From the NCBI GenBank assembly GCA_017996395.1, contig JAGOHA010000013.1, positions 1 through 48,050 of the forward strand: DNA of 48,050 nt, given 5' to 3'. The translations under genes and the position numbers were made by a program. This stretch comes from Acidobacteriota bacterium. Lineage in GTDB: Bacteria; Acidobacteriota; JAAYUB01. Positions 40,412-48,050 of this stretch are shown here, one piece after another. The first letter of the stretch is position 1. Every line of letters begins with the position of its first letter. Below the pieces are notes generated by a model. It had not been told where the DNA came from. It ran no database searches and worked only from the letters and a program-made list of their open reading frames with translations.

Positions 40412-40858
40412 CTACTTTTCCGTTGGCCGCGCCCGCCGGATAAGGCCCCGCAGACACCAGGCGGCATACTGGCCCGTCGCCTGCAACCGTTTCGCCACGG
40501 AAACCCGGACGGCCTCGCCGTCCCGGGCGATCGCCTTGCCGAGCACGCAGGCGGTCGCCACCAGGGGATCGGGCCCCGCGCCCCGATCCGACTTGATCAT
40601 GAGCCGCCACTCCCCCCGGCGCCGCACGTACCCCAGAAACCGATGGACCACCAGACGGTGGCGCTGCGGATCGCGAAACGCCACCAGATCGCCGGGCACG
40701 AGTAACCGGGCGCGCTTCACCCGCACCGCGGCCAGATCGTCGACTTCGGGCGACATGCAGTCCCCGGCCACGCGGAAAACCGCTTCGTCGCCTTCGGTCA
40801 AGGCCTCGGCGAGACAGCCTCCGGGACCCGCTGCGGCGTTCCACTGGTCCGGATTCAT
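40412..40858 (-). CDS. Soluble S26/S24-like peptidase with Cys at the nucleophile position
   Basis: 148 residues from ATG 40858, whose ATGA overlaps the radical SAM stop. The S26B (SipW/archaeal) signal-peptidase outline is visible: FRVAGDCMSPEVDD where the family has G-D-S-M-x-P, VPGDLVAFRD, VVHRFLGYV with the catalytic His72, and LMIKSDRG, equivalent to T-K-G-D, with Asp91, then ATACVLGKAIA. The nucleophile Ser is replaced by Cys34. There is no membrane helix, unlike true signal peptidases. As the last gene of a peptide-modification operon it could cut the leader from the modified peptide. It could instead be an inactive binding protein. The stop is followed by the 44-bp hairpin repeats. 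Confidence 0.75.
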   Translation of the reverse strand: MNPDQWNAAAGPGGCLAEALTEGDEAVFRVAGDCMSPEVDDLAAVRVKRARLLVPGDLVAFRDPQRHRLVVHRFLGYVRRRGEWRLMIKSDRGAGPDPLVATACVLGKAIARDGEAVRVSVAKRLQATGQYAAWCLRGLIRRARPTEK

Positions 40859-41865
40859 GGGCCGACACGCCTCCCATCTTCCTCGCCGCACATCTCGTCG
40901 ATGGCCATGCAGAACAACGGCGAGCCAAATTGCCGGGGCCGTTCCCCGTTCCATCTGGACGCCGCGGCGACGGCGCGCTGTCTGACCTGCGCGAACAGGG
41001 GCGAGCGGTTCCAGATATCTTCAATGGACTGCTGGTGCAGGTTCCCCGCAACTTCCCGAACGTGCATGCAGGGCTGGACGTTGCCGAAGGGATCGATATC
41101 GACGCCGGCCAAACCCACGCTGCAGGAGGCGATTTCTTCGGCATCGGCTTCCGGGGAGTCTTTGGACACAGAACACTCGGGCTCCACCGAGACATTTTTC
41201 CGGCGCTCCGCCATCAGGGTCTCGATCCGGTCCCAGGTGGCCCGGCTGGGCTGGATGGACAAAGGCTCCCGGTCGCCGTTGTCCCGCGGGCCCACGGGCC
41301 CCTGAAATCGGAGGGGCGCCCCGAGCTCGTCGCCCAGTGCGATCATCGCCTCGATCTGGTGCTCGTTCCAGGCGGTGGGCGTGACCACCGTGGCGCAGCG
41401 CAGGCCGGCCACCCGCGCGTGACGCAGGTTGCCCGTCAGGCGTTCGAAACTGCCGGGGACGCGGGTCTGCCGGTCATGCACTTCGGCGGTGGCTCCGTGC
41501 AGGGTGACTTCGACAATGTACGGCTCCACCTCGCGGAGCAGCCGTTCGACATTGCGCGGGTTTAACAGGTGGCCATTCGTGCGGATCCGGACCACGAAAC
41601 CCAGCTCCCGGGTCATGTTGCCGATGTCGAAAAAATGGGGGTGGACCATGGGCTCGCCCCCGGTCAGCATCAGGAACAGGGTCTGCATGCGGGCCAGGTC
41701 CTCGAGCAGGACCCGGTACTGCGGCAGCGATAGCGGCGTCCCCTGCCGGTCCCGGTCGTTGTAACAGTAGAAGCAGTTAAAATTGCAGCAATACGTGAGC
41801 TCCAGAGTCACATCGTGGAGCAGGCGATTCGCCCGGACCGCTTTCAACACCGTATGGCGGTACAT
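40855..41865 (-). CDS. Radical SAM/SPASM peptide-modifying enzyme
   Basis: 336 residues, starting six bases after the PqqD-like stop. The radical SAM cluster motif is C-N-F-N-C-F-Y-C (Cys27, 31, 34), with GGEP at about 69-72 in LFLMLTGGEPMVHP and the SAM-binding IRTNGHLL and VTLHGAT strands. The C-terminal SPASM-type region has ASCSVGLAGVDIDPFGNVQP with a following Cys-Met-His, then NLHQQSIEDIWNRSPLF, and a last Cys pair FCMAIDEMCG for auxiliary clusters. SPASM enzymes install thioether, carbon-carbon or other crosslinks in ribosomal peptides. The neighbouring 71-residue peptide with two Cys is the obvious substrate. The chemistry cannot be predicted from sequence alone. Confidence 0.9.
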   Translation of the reverse strand: MYRHTVLKAVRANRLLHDVTLELTYCCNFNCFYCYNDRDRQGTPLSLPQYRVLLEDLARMQTLFLMLTGGEPMVHPHFFDIGNMTRELGFVVRIRTNGHLLNPRNVERLLREVEPYIVEVTLHGATAEVHDRQTRVPGSFERLTGNLRHARVAGLRCATVVTPTAWNEHQIEAMIALGDELGAPLRFQGPVGPRDNGDREPLSIQPSRATWDRIETLMAERRKNVSVEPECSVSKDSPEADAEEIASCSVGLAGVDIDPFGNVQPCMHVREVAGNLHQQSIEDIWNRSPLFAQVRQRAVAAASRWNGERPRQFGSPLFCMAIDEMCGEEDGRRVGP

Positions 41866-41871
41866 CCCCGC

Positions 41872-42186
41872 TCACCCCCCGGCTGGACCGCCGTCCGGCC
41901 CGCCGACCGTCTGAAGGGCCTTCTCCCCGCGCAACTGCTCCAGGAAGAGGGCGACGTCCGACTGCGCCCGGGTCGCATCGACAACAAAGGCCTGCGCCAC
42001 CGCCGCGGCCAGTTCCGACTCCGTCATCGCCTGCCGGCCGAGCGCCTGGACGATGAAGAGGCCCACGTCGTTCACGACCAGCACCCGGCCCTCTTCCAGG
42101 TGCACCAGCACCCCCTGACCGGCCACGTCGCGGAAGCGCACCCGGCTGGACAGGCGGATTTTGTATTCTCGGGTTGGTTCAGACAT
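41872..42186 (-). CDS. PqqD-like leader-peptide-binding protein
   Basis: 104 residues from ATG 42186; a GTG two codons upstream is possible, as GAGG lies four bases before it and ten before the ATG. The PqqD/RRE pattern: IRLSSRVRFRDVAGQGVLVH strands, L-E-E-G-R-V-L-V-V-N-D-V-G-L-F-I-V-Q-A-L helix, T-E-S-E-L-A-A-A-V-A, and DVALFLEQLRGEKAL. It should bind the leader of the precursor peptide and hand it to the radical SAM enzyme. The start lies inside the last codons of the kinase gene, and the radical SAM gene starts six bases after its stop. The Gly-rich C-terminal tail (VGGPDGGPAGG) is unusual. Confidence 0.85.
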   Translation of the reverse strand: MSEPTREYKIRLSSRVRFRDVAGQGVLVHLEEGRVLVVNDVGLFIVQALGRQAMTESELAAAVAQAFVVDATRAQSDVALFLEQLRGEKALQTVGGPDGGPAGG

Positions 42187-43111
42187 TTTCACTGCACCTC
42201 AGCAGGGCCGCCATGATCGCCTCGAAGGAGTCGTCGCGGGCAACGCCGAGGCGGATCACCGGAGCATGGGACACGAGCATCGTCAAGATATCCATCAAGG
42301 CGGGCAACTCCTCGGGATCGTCGTTCACGTACGGGCAACCGGTGAGGAGCCCGGCCACGCCCTCGGCGGGTAGCACCGGGACGGCGGTCAGGGCCGGCGC
42401 CTTCTCCAGCAGGGCGAGGCCGCCGAGCCGGAAGGTCCCGGATCCGGAAAAGCTCTCCCCGGGACGCCGGAATTCGCCGGTGAAGGGCACCCGGTGAACG
42501 TGATAGCCATCGTCTTCCCGATACACCAGGTTGATGTCGTCGCTCAGCACGGCGGCGCCGGCCGCGGCCGCTTTCCGGGACAGAGTGGACTTGCCGGCGT
42601 TGGAGCGGCCGCTGAACAGGTAGGCCGCGCCCCGATACACCACGCCGGCGCTGTGCAGCAGCAGCCCCCCCCGGTTGAGGACATGGTAGGCGAACACGAT
42701 GCGCAGGAAGTTCTCCAGGGCGAACGGCCGGCCCAGATCCTCCTCCCCGGCCACCGCCAGGGAAGCCCGCAGCGGCTCCGCTCCGCCGCCGGCAAGCTGC
42801 GCCCTGAAATCGAAGCCCGTAATCTCGATCCCTCCGCTCGTGCGCCGTTTCAGCGGCGCGTACTGACCGCTGGCCGCGAAGTGCTCCGGCGGCAGCCCGA
42901 TGGGTCCATCCAGACGGCCGGCCAGGCAGATCAAATCACTCCCGCCGGCCGTCTCGCCGGGGCCGGGGACATACTGCTGGAAGTTTTGAAAAATGGTCTG
43001 CCGTTGCCCGGGGGTCAATCCCTGGATCGACACCCGGCACATGGGCAAGTGAAGACAGATGGACTCCGGACCCCACGGTTGAGATCTTTCAACCATGACT
43101 CCTGTCTTCAC
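42179..43111 (-). CDS. HprK-like kinase coupled to the precursor peptide
   Basis: 310 residues starting at GTG 43111, whose GTGA overlaps the peptide's stop. An N-terminal ~120-residue domain (RVSIQGLTPGQRQTIFQNF) precedes the HprK-type kinase core: GLLLHSAGVVYRGAAYLFSG with Walker A G-R-S-N-A-G-K-S (about 168-175), AAAAGAAVLSDDINLVY with acidic catalytic residues, and VHRVPFTGEF. HprK homologues in lasso-peptide clusters (ThcoK, PadeK types) phosphorylate the C-terminal Ser of the precursor. The precursor here also ends in Ser. Because peptide and kinase genes are translationally coupled, precursor phosphorylation is the best guess. It shares only the fold and the P-loop with the kinase at 22.6 kb. 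Confidence 0.85.
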   Translation of the reverse strand: MKTGVMVERSQPWGPESICLHLPMCRVSIQGLTPGQRQTIFQNFQQYVPGPGETAGGSDLICLAGRLDGPIGLPPEHFAASGQYAPLKRRTSGGIEITGFDFRAQLAGGGAEPLRASLAVAGEEDLGRPFALENFLRIVFAYHVLNRGGLLLHSAGVVYRGAAYLFSGRSNAGKSTLSRKAAAAGAAVLSDDINLVYREDDGYHVHRVPFTGEFRRPGESFSGSGTFRLGGLALLEKAPALTAVPVLPAEGVAGLLTGCPYVNDDPEELPALMDILTMLVSHAPVIRLGVARDDSFEAIMAALLRCSENV

Positions 43112-43323
43112 GAGCCTGATTTGTTACAAGTCTGTGAAGGATAAGTCTTTCCGAAACCCCCATACGCCGGATCACAAGTCCCCGCGGAGAGTTCAAGGGG
43201 TTCGCTGCTGAGGAGGCGCGGCGGAGTATAGGGCCGTCGCATCTCACCGGGAGACGAATCCCCCGGATTCCTGGATGACCGGATTTGATTTGACCCGGTT
43301 TCGTTGAAATTGCTTTCGGTCAT
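43108..43323 (-). CDS. Candidate RiPP precursor peptide, 71 residues
   Basis: Starts at ATG 43323 with GAGGA upstream. The leader is polar (SNFNETGSNQIRSSRNPGD), followed by R-R-P-Y-T-P-P-R-L-L-S-S-E-P-L-E-L. Y32, P35 and L37 form the Y-x-x-P-x-L motif that PqqD-like RRE proteins bind in lasso-peptide leaders. The probable core, from about residue 47, contains Cys50 and Cys66, aromatic and Gly residues (PAYGGFGKTYPSQ), and ends N-K-S-G-S with a C-terminal Ser. The stop overlaps the kinase start (GTGA). No alternative function suggests itself for so short a reading frame in this position. It is a candidate substrate for the kinase, radical SAM enzyme and peptidase encoded behind it. Confidence 0.78.
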   Translation of the reverse strand: MTESNFNETGSNQIRSSRNPGDSSPGEMRRPYTPPRLLSSEPLELSAGTCDPAYGGFGKTYPSQTCNKSGS

Positions 43324-43420
43324 ACTCTTCTTCCTCTTCTTAAGCATCTGTAAGGGTTGCCGGGTGCATCTGAGATCCGGCTTGTCGCCAACCGCTGTCC
43401 GTGCTCCATCCTCTGCATCC

Positions 43421-45760
43421 CTACCATGGGTACACGGAAGGGTCGCCGATGATTGAATAGAGCGGCGCCATGAACACCGCGATCTGTCCGGCGGTGTCCT
43501 GCTTCGCGCCCACCAGGGCCTCCCCGACGTTGATGTGGCTCCCGTAGAGGTACTGGATGAAGGCATGGGCCAGAACGTGGGAATCCGAATTGAACGACAA
43601 CCCGGAGGCCGCCAGCGAGGCAATGGCACCCCCCTGCGGGTTCAGCACCAGGGTGCTCGAAAGCGACCGGACGCCGGGCAGGGAATCATCGCCCGCCGCG
43701 CACGTCAGGGCCAGGAACACCGGGCAGGAACCGTTGCGCAATGCCGAGGCATCGTTGGCTTTGAGGAATTTCTCCGAGTTGGTGCCCAGTTGCGCCACCG
43801 AACCGTGGCCGCTGAAGGAGACCAGGCCGGTCTCCCAGGCCGCCGACTGGATCAGGGTGGCGCGCACCGGGTCGGTGGGATGATACAGCGTCTCGACCCA
43901 CCACACCCCCAGGTCCTGCAATCGTATGGCCAACAGGTCGCCGTCCTTGTGGAAGGCGCCGCCGGAATCCGGATTGTCCGCCACCACGACGGCCCGTTCC
44001 GCCGCCTGGGTATTATCCCTCGACGCGTGTGCGCGGAGCTTGTTCACGTAGGCGCGGCCCTCGCCGTCGTTGGTGATGGCGATCCGGCCCACGGCCATGG
44101 GCGCCACGCCGCCGTCGATCCCAAGCAGCCGGCTGTCGGACGCGGCCAGCGCCCAGGGGTTGGAGGTCATGAGGACCGGGAGGAAATTGTCCCCGTACCC
44201 CATGCAATCCTTCCGGTCCAGCGAACCCTTGCCGATGAGCGTCACCGCCGCGGGGACCCGGCTCCACTCGGTCCGAACCCAGTCCATGAATTGGCCGATG
44301 GCGTAAGGATCCACCCGCCCGGCGCTGAAAGACTTGTAGATGTCGTCCAGCCAGACGACCGCGGCCTCGTCGTGACCGGCGCGCCGCAACTCGGCCAGGT
44401 CCTGCGCGGTCCCGGCAAACTCGCGCGGGGCGATGATCAGCACGTCGGCCCCCTGCCGGGACGCATTAAGATTAGTCTGCGGACGGGCGTCGAACGCCGC
44501 ACCCAAGAACGCCGGCGCTTCGGCAATCAGATAGTCCTTGCCTGATCTTGCCTTGAAGGTGACTGCCCACGTTCCATCGTCGCTCGGGTGAATGTAGGCG
44601 TCGCTCCGCAAAACGGCGTTTTGAACCGGCGACTCGACCACGAGGATGTCCGGGCTCGAAAAACCCGTCACTTCCTGGAACCCCTGGGTCGCGTCACGCA
44701 GCCAAAGCTGCCCGTCGGTGGCCACGGGCAGGCGGTCGTACTCCACCGCGACCGACTCCAGCACCTGCCCCGGGTTGGGATGCGCCGCATCATATCCGCT
44801 GTGGAGGGTCAGGGTGTTTTCGCCGTCGGCATGCAACAGCGACGGATTGAACTCCGCCACCAGCTCCGCCGGCGCCAGGCCGTCCCACACCAGCTCGGAA
44901 CCCACCGGGACACCGTTCAGGGCGGCATAAACGCGGTGCTCGTCGCCGGGATACAGGTTGGTGAAACCATGCAACTTCACCCGCAACCGGGCGGTGCCGG
45001 CTGCCGCCGGATTCGGAACATGAAGAGGGATTTGAATCTGGGGCCTGAACGATCCGTACAGGTAGTCCCAGAACCAGTACCGGGCGTCCGGGTCGCCGGG
45101 GTACAGCCAGGTGAAGTACATCAAGTCCGTCTCCTCGACGAACTGCAGCACCTCGCGAAACGGCTGATGCTGGCCGGGCGGCAGCTCCGTCGGGCGAACA
45201 TTCGTGGCGCTGATCAGGCGCGGATGCGGTTTTTGGGATGTCACCAACCGGTAAGCGTTCTCGTCCGTGTAGAAGGTGGTGTAGGCTTCGCCGGCGAACA
45301 GCAGTCGCTGGTAGGTTGAGTCGTAATAATAGGGCACGTCCCGCCCCGCGTTGGTCAGGCCCAGCCGCCTGGACTTCGCGGCCGCCTGCAACGCCTTGGC
45401 GCTGATGCCCGTTTCGGCGGCGACCTCGTCCAGGCCCACGCTGTACATGCCCGGCATACCGGTGTAGAGCCAGAGCGACAGTTCGCTCGAGGCCTTGTTG
45501 AACGTATCCGCTTGCGCGCGGGATTGCGTGGCGGGGGCGCGCCGCGCTTCGACGGGCAGCTCCAGGCGTGCCGGCACGCGGCGCCGCGCCATGTAGCCGC
45601 CGGCCAGCGGTTGCCAGGAATCCCAAACCAGCTCGTGGGAGTTCCCGCTCGCCGGCGGCGTCGATTCAGCCATGACCGGTGTCAACGCGAGCACGAGCCC
45701 GCAGACGACCATCGGCAGCAGTTGACGTATGTTCCTCATGGTTTTTCCCTTCGCGTTCAT
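43421..45760 (-). CDS. Exported C25 (gingipain-like) cysteine peptidase
   Basis: 779 residues from ATG 45760 (AAGGAG upstream); ATG 45739 is an alternative. A signal peptide ends near TPVMAES. The N-terminal ~420 residues are a propeptide and beta-domain (LRVKLHGFTNLYPGDEHRVY). The C25 catalytic domain starts near 430 (GADVLIIAPREFAGTAQDLAEL) and has the dyad His652 in SFSGHGSVAQLG and Cys687 in LALTCAAGDD, followed by GGAIASLAASG and VFMAPLYSIIGDPSVYPW at the very end. The chain stops right after the catalytic domain, with no C-terminal sorting domain of type IX secretion. It lies 15 bases after a DUF11 surface protein and 97 bases before the precursor peptide. Confidence 0.9.
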   Translation of the reverse strand: MNAKGKTMRNIRQLLPMVVCGLVLALTPVMAESTPPASGNSHELVWDSWQPLAGGYMARRRVPARLELPVEARRAPATQSRAQADTFNKASSELSLWLYTGMPGMYSVGLDEVAAETGISAKALQAAAKSRRLGLTNAGRDVPYYYDSTYQRLLFAGEAYTTFYTDENAYRLVTSQKPHPRLISATNVRPTELPPGQHQPFREVLQFVEETDLMYFTWLYPGDPDARYWFWDYLYGSFRPQIQIPLHVPNPAAAGTARLRVKLHGFTNLYPGDEHRVYAALNGVPVGSELVWDGLAPAELVAEFNPSLLHADGENTLTLHSGYDAAHPNPGQVLESVAVEYDRLPVATDGQLWLRDATQGFQEVTGFSSPDILVVESPVQNAVLRSDAYIHPSDDGTWAVTFKARSGKDYLIAEAPAFLGAAFDARPQTNLNASRQGADVLIIAPREFAGTAQDLAELRRAGHDEAAVVWLDDIYKSFSAGRVDPYAIGQFMDWVRTEWSRVPAAVTLIGKGSLDRKDCMGYGDNFLPVLMTSNPWALAASDSRLLGIDGGVAPMAVGRIAITNDGEGRAYVNKLRAHASRDNTQAAERAVVVADNPDSGGAFHKDGDLLAIRLQDLGVWWVETLYHPTDPVRATLIQSAAWETGLVSFSGHGSVAQLGTNSEKFLKANDASALRNGSCPVFLALTCAAGDDSLPGVRSLSSTLVLNPQGGAIASLAASGLSFNSDSHVLAHAFIQYLYGSHINVGEALVGAKQDTAGQIAVFMAPLYSIIGDPSVYPW

Positions 45761-45775
45761 GTTCGCTCCTTCCCG

Positions 45776-48050
45776 TTACTGCTGCGGCGTGTCGACCCGC
45801 AGGTCGAACGGACCATATTCACGGGTCGTGCCGCGCGCCTCGACTTCGATCAGCCGGTACACGTAGTCATTGCCCGGGGAGGCGCCCGGGTCCGCCAGCC
45901 AGTACTCCGCCCCCATGGGCGAGGCGATCAGGCCGGGCAGCATCCCCGCGTTGATGCGCACCCAGGCCCCGTCGGCGAGCCGTTCGGCGAAGAACCCGAC
46001 GGTGCCCCGCTCCTCCAGCGTCTCCCAGCGGAACACCACCACCCGGCCGTCACCGTCCGGATCGAGATAATCCATCAGGGCGTCCAGCAATTCCTGGCGG
46101 TCGGCGCTCTCCCCGGCTGGGGAATCCGGCGCCCAGACGCGCAGGATGTTCTGCAGCTCGGCGATGCCGATCTCCGGCACGCCGATGCTGCGGAGAAAGT
46201 CCGTGACCCGCGCGTAGCCGAGGGCGACTCGGCCGATGACCACCGCCGTCGGATTCTGACCGTAATACGTGGCGTCATCCGAATCTTCGAGATCGCCGTC
46301 GGCGGTGACCGTGGCCCAGTTCGTGTGCTCGCCGAGTACCGCCAGGATCGTAGAGGGGGAGGACGGGAACGTGCAGGTGTCGATGTGATCATCGTCGAAG
46401 GCGTCCGCAACCGGGATCGACGAGGAGAAGGTGCACACGGTGTAAGGACTTGTGGGATTCAGGATCGGGTCGGCCACCTCCACACCGGTCAACTCCGTCT
46501 CACCGGTGTTTTCCACGAGGAACCGGTAGTAAAGCGGCGTGTCGATGAGGACTGACATGTAATCGTACCAGGGCCCGCTTGGCGACGTGCTGATTTGTTT
46601 CTGGAACGCGAGGGAGCTGATCAGGTCTCTGACGATCACCGTGGCGGAGGCCGTGTTGCCCGTGCAGCCGTTGGTGGAGGTCACCTGCACCGTGTTGGTA
46701 TAAGTGTTGGCGGTGGTTCCGGTGACAGTGACCGAGAAGGTGCAGGATTCACCCGGATCCAGGCTGGCACCGCTCAATACAATCGTATCCGGGTTCGGAT
46801 AGTTATCCGTCAGGGTGAGAGTTCCACTATCACTACAGGGAAGATCCACAGTGTCGGAAGTAACATCCAGTCCGGCCGGCAGCGTGTCGGTAAAGCCTAC
46901 GCCTGTCAGCGAGGTGGCGCCGTTGGGATTGGTGATGGTGAAGGTCAGGCTGGTGGTCTCTCCGGTGATCAGGTTGGTTGTGCCGAAGGTCTTGCTGATC
47001 ACCGGTGGGGCGACCACCGTCAGGCTGTCCGTGCCGTAGCCGGTGTCGGTGGTGTTGGCACCAGTTTCGTCGGAGAAGATGCTGCCGCTGGTGTTGGTGT
47101 AGCTCCCGGCGGTCGTGCCCTTGACGTACACCGAGAAACTGCAGCTGGAGTCCGCGGCCAGGGTGGCGCCGCTCATGCTGATGATCCTGCTGCCGGGCTC
47201 GGCGGTAATGGTATGGCCGGAACTGGAGCCGGTGGTGCAGTCGACCGATATCACGCCGTTGGAAATGTCGACCTCCAGGCCCTCCGGCAGGGTGTCGAGG
47301 AAGCCCACGTTGGTGAGCGGGGTGGGGTTGGGGTTGGTGAAGGTGAAGGTCAGTTCGCTATAGTTGCCCTGGCAGATCGATTCGTCCGCGAAGTTTTTGG
47401 TCAGCGTCGGCAGGAGGAGCCGCGGGCAGCCGTCGATGGTGACGTTGTCGAGCTTCAGTTGTGCGGTGGTCGCGTTCTTGGCTCTGCTGTCGGCCGTGAT
47501 GCGGAAGTACGTGACGCTGACGCCCGTGGTCGAAGCCTGGATCCTGGTCCCGGTGCGCCAGCCGTTCTTGGTCGCAATGAAGCTCCCCGCAAGGGTGTAG
47601 GTGTCGTCCGCACCATCCGTGCTGCTGTAAACATAGATGTGGTTTGCACCGCCACCGCTGGCCCAATCGCCCGGCGTTTGCATGTCGTAGTCGAACACGA
47701 TTCCCACGCCGCCGTAGTTGCTCGTGTCCAGAGAGAACTGAAAGTACGGTGCACCGGCTCCAGTCGGCGCGAGCTCGGGCCACACATCGGCGATCTGCCA
47801 TGCATTCGTCGTGGCTCCGGCGACGATCGACTGGGTTCCCGTGGTCAACCCCGCAGTTTGGTTAGTCGTGGCGACATCCGAGGCCCGGGTGGTGTAGGGC
47901 GGAGGCGGGCCGCCGCTCCCCTGCGAGGCTGTCCCAAAATTTTGCCTGCAGTGGCTATCTCCGGCGATAGCTGGCTGATTCCGATCAACTGATGCGGCGG
48001 CGGTGAACTGGCAGCCGAACGGGACCGTGCCGCACCCAACGGACCCCTCC
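45776..48050 (-). CDS. Large surface protein with DUF11-type repeats, N-terminus beyond window
   Basis: The reading frame is open to the right edge (at least 757 codons); TTG 47848 is internal and not the start. A Thr/Asn-rich jelly-roll-like domain comes first (FQFSLDTSNYGGVGIVFDYD, VSVTYFRITADSRAK, LKLDNVTIDGCPR). Three DUF11/isopeptide-type repeats follow: LTKNFADESICQGNYSELTF...LTNVGFLDTLPEGLEV, ISKTFGTTNLITGETTSLTF...GVGFTDTLPAGLDV, and LAFQKQISTSPSGPWYDYMS...ELTGVEVADPI. The C-terminus has an EF-like D-P-D-G-D-G-R segment and a W-E-T-L-E-E-R-G-T-V-G-F-F-A-E-R domain common in bacterial surface proteins. It may be a stalk or a substrate of the C25 peptidase encoded directly downstream. 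Confidence 0.85.
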   Translation of the reverse strand, partial: EGSVGCGTVPFGCQFTAAASVDRNQPAIAGDSHCRQNFGTASQGSGGPPPPYTTRASDVATTNQTAGLTTGTQSIVAGATTNAWQIADVWPELAPTGAGAPYFQFSLDTSNYGGVGIVFDYDMQTPGDWASGGGANHIYVYSSTDGADDTYTLAGSFIATKNGWRTGTRIQASTTGVSVTYFRITADSRAKNATTAQLKLDNVTIDGCPRLLLPTLTKNFADESICQGNYSELTFTFTNPNPTPLTNVGFLDTLPEGLEVDISNGVISVDCTTGSSSGHTITAEPGSRIISMSGATLAADSSCSFSVYVKGTTAGSYTNTSGSIFSDETGANTTDTGYGTDSLTVVAPPVISKTFGTTNLITGETTSLTFTITNPNGATSLTGVGFTDTLPAGLDVTSDTVDLPCSDSGTLTLTDNYPNPDTIVLSGASLDPGESCTFSVTVTGTTANTYTNTVQVTSTNGCTGNTASATVIVRDLISSLAFQKQISTSPSGPWYDYMSVLIDTPLYYRFLVENTGETELTGVEVADPILNPTSPYTVCTFSSSIPVADAFDDDHIDTCTFPSSPSTILAVLGEHTNWATVTADGDLEDSDDATYYGQNPTAVVIGRVALGYARVTDFLRSIGVPEIGIAELQNILRVWAPDSPAGESADRQELLDALMDYLDPDGDGRVVVFRWETLEERGTVGFFAERLADGAWVRINAGMLPGLIASPMGAEYWLADPGASPGNDYVYRLIEVEARGTTREYGPFDLRVDTPQQ

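Noticed and set aside
47848..47850. TTG 47848 as the start of the DUF11 protein
   Set aside because: The frame stays open to the window edge with continuing domain-like sequence, so the start lies outside the window.

Overview
The window is a 48 kb piece of a high-GC, diderm bacterial chromosome. It encodes a BamD-type outer-membrane assembly lipoprotein, several lipoproteins, exported proteins, and translation and secretion housekeeping genes. Gene content (BNR-repeat/VPS10-like exported protein, DUF4097 protein, REC protein with a long Pro/Ala linker, PASTA-rpe-bamD order, many small hairpin repeats between genes) fits Acidobacteriota best. That assignment is inference and rests on no ribosomal marker. 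Genes run off both ends: an exported SurE homologue at the left (C-terminus missing) and a DUF11-type surface protein at the right (N-terminus missing).

Region by region. 0-11.6 kb is mostly housekeeping: exported SurE, dihydrolipoamide dehydrogenase, PilZ protein, alkaline phosphatase, a coupled unknown/Fe-S pair, PASTA protein-rpe-bamD, a response regulator, biotin-protein ligase and ftsY. 11.6-15.2 kb holds a pyruvate-kinase-like half protein, a small membrane protein, dodecin, a GT28-type glycosyltransferase, tRNA-Arg(CCG) and two composite intergenic repeats. 15.3-22.3 kb is a glycan/surface region: FkbM-like protein, NodB-like deacetylase, a methyltransferase, a twin-arginine-like exported protein and a 1256-residue chain of four glycosyltransferase modules. 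22.6-24.9 kb is a minus-strand operon of nucleotidyltransferase, PqqD-like protein and HprK-like kinase; its 3' end has been tandemly duplicated as a 177-bp repeat. 25.0-29.0 kb has two exported unknowns and a two-gene unit resembling a type III secretion needle/translocator protein with its SycD/LcrH-type TPR chaperone, without any secretion machinery in view. 29.0-39.3 kb has an FprA-type diiron flavoprotein, DarP, a DUF4097 protein, two tandem peptide-binding lipoproteins, a bare two-TM sensor and a large BNR/VPS10 protein. 39.3-40.4 kb is a noncoding hotspot of palindromes and short tandem repeats.

The most interesting part is the right end. A tightly coupled minus-strand operon (43.3 to 40.4 kb) encodes a 71-residue peptide with a Y-x-x-P-x-L leader motif, two core Cys and a C-terminal Ser, then an HprK-like kinase, a PqqD-like recognition protein, a radical SAM/SPASM enzyme and a soluble S26-like peptidase whose nucleophile position reads Cys instead of Ser. 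Neighbouring genes overlap by 4-8 bases or sit 6 bases apart. It looks like a RiPP (ribosomally made, modified peptide) pathway of unfamiliar composition. Just upstream on the same strand are a C25 (gingipain-like) peptidase and a DUF11 surface protein. The 22.6-24.9 kb operon reuses two of the same parts (PqqD-like, HprK-like) with a nucleotidyltransferase, a set that recalls the tailoring genes of some lasso-peptide clusters, but no lasso cyclase or leader protease is present here.

All family assignments come from reading motifs by eye; no database search was possible.
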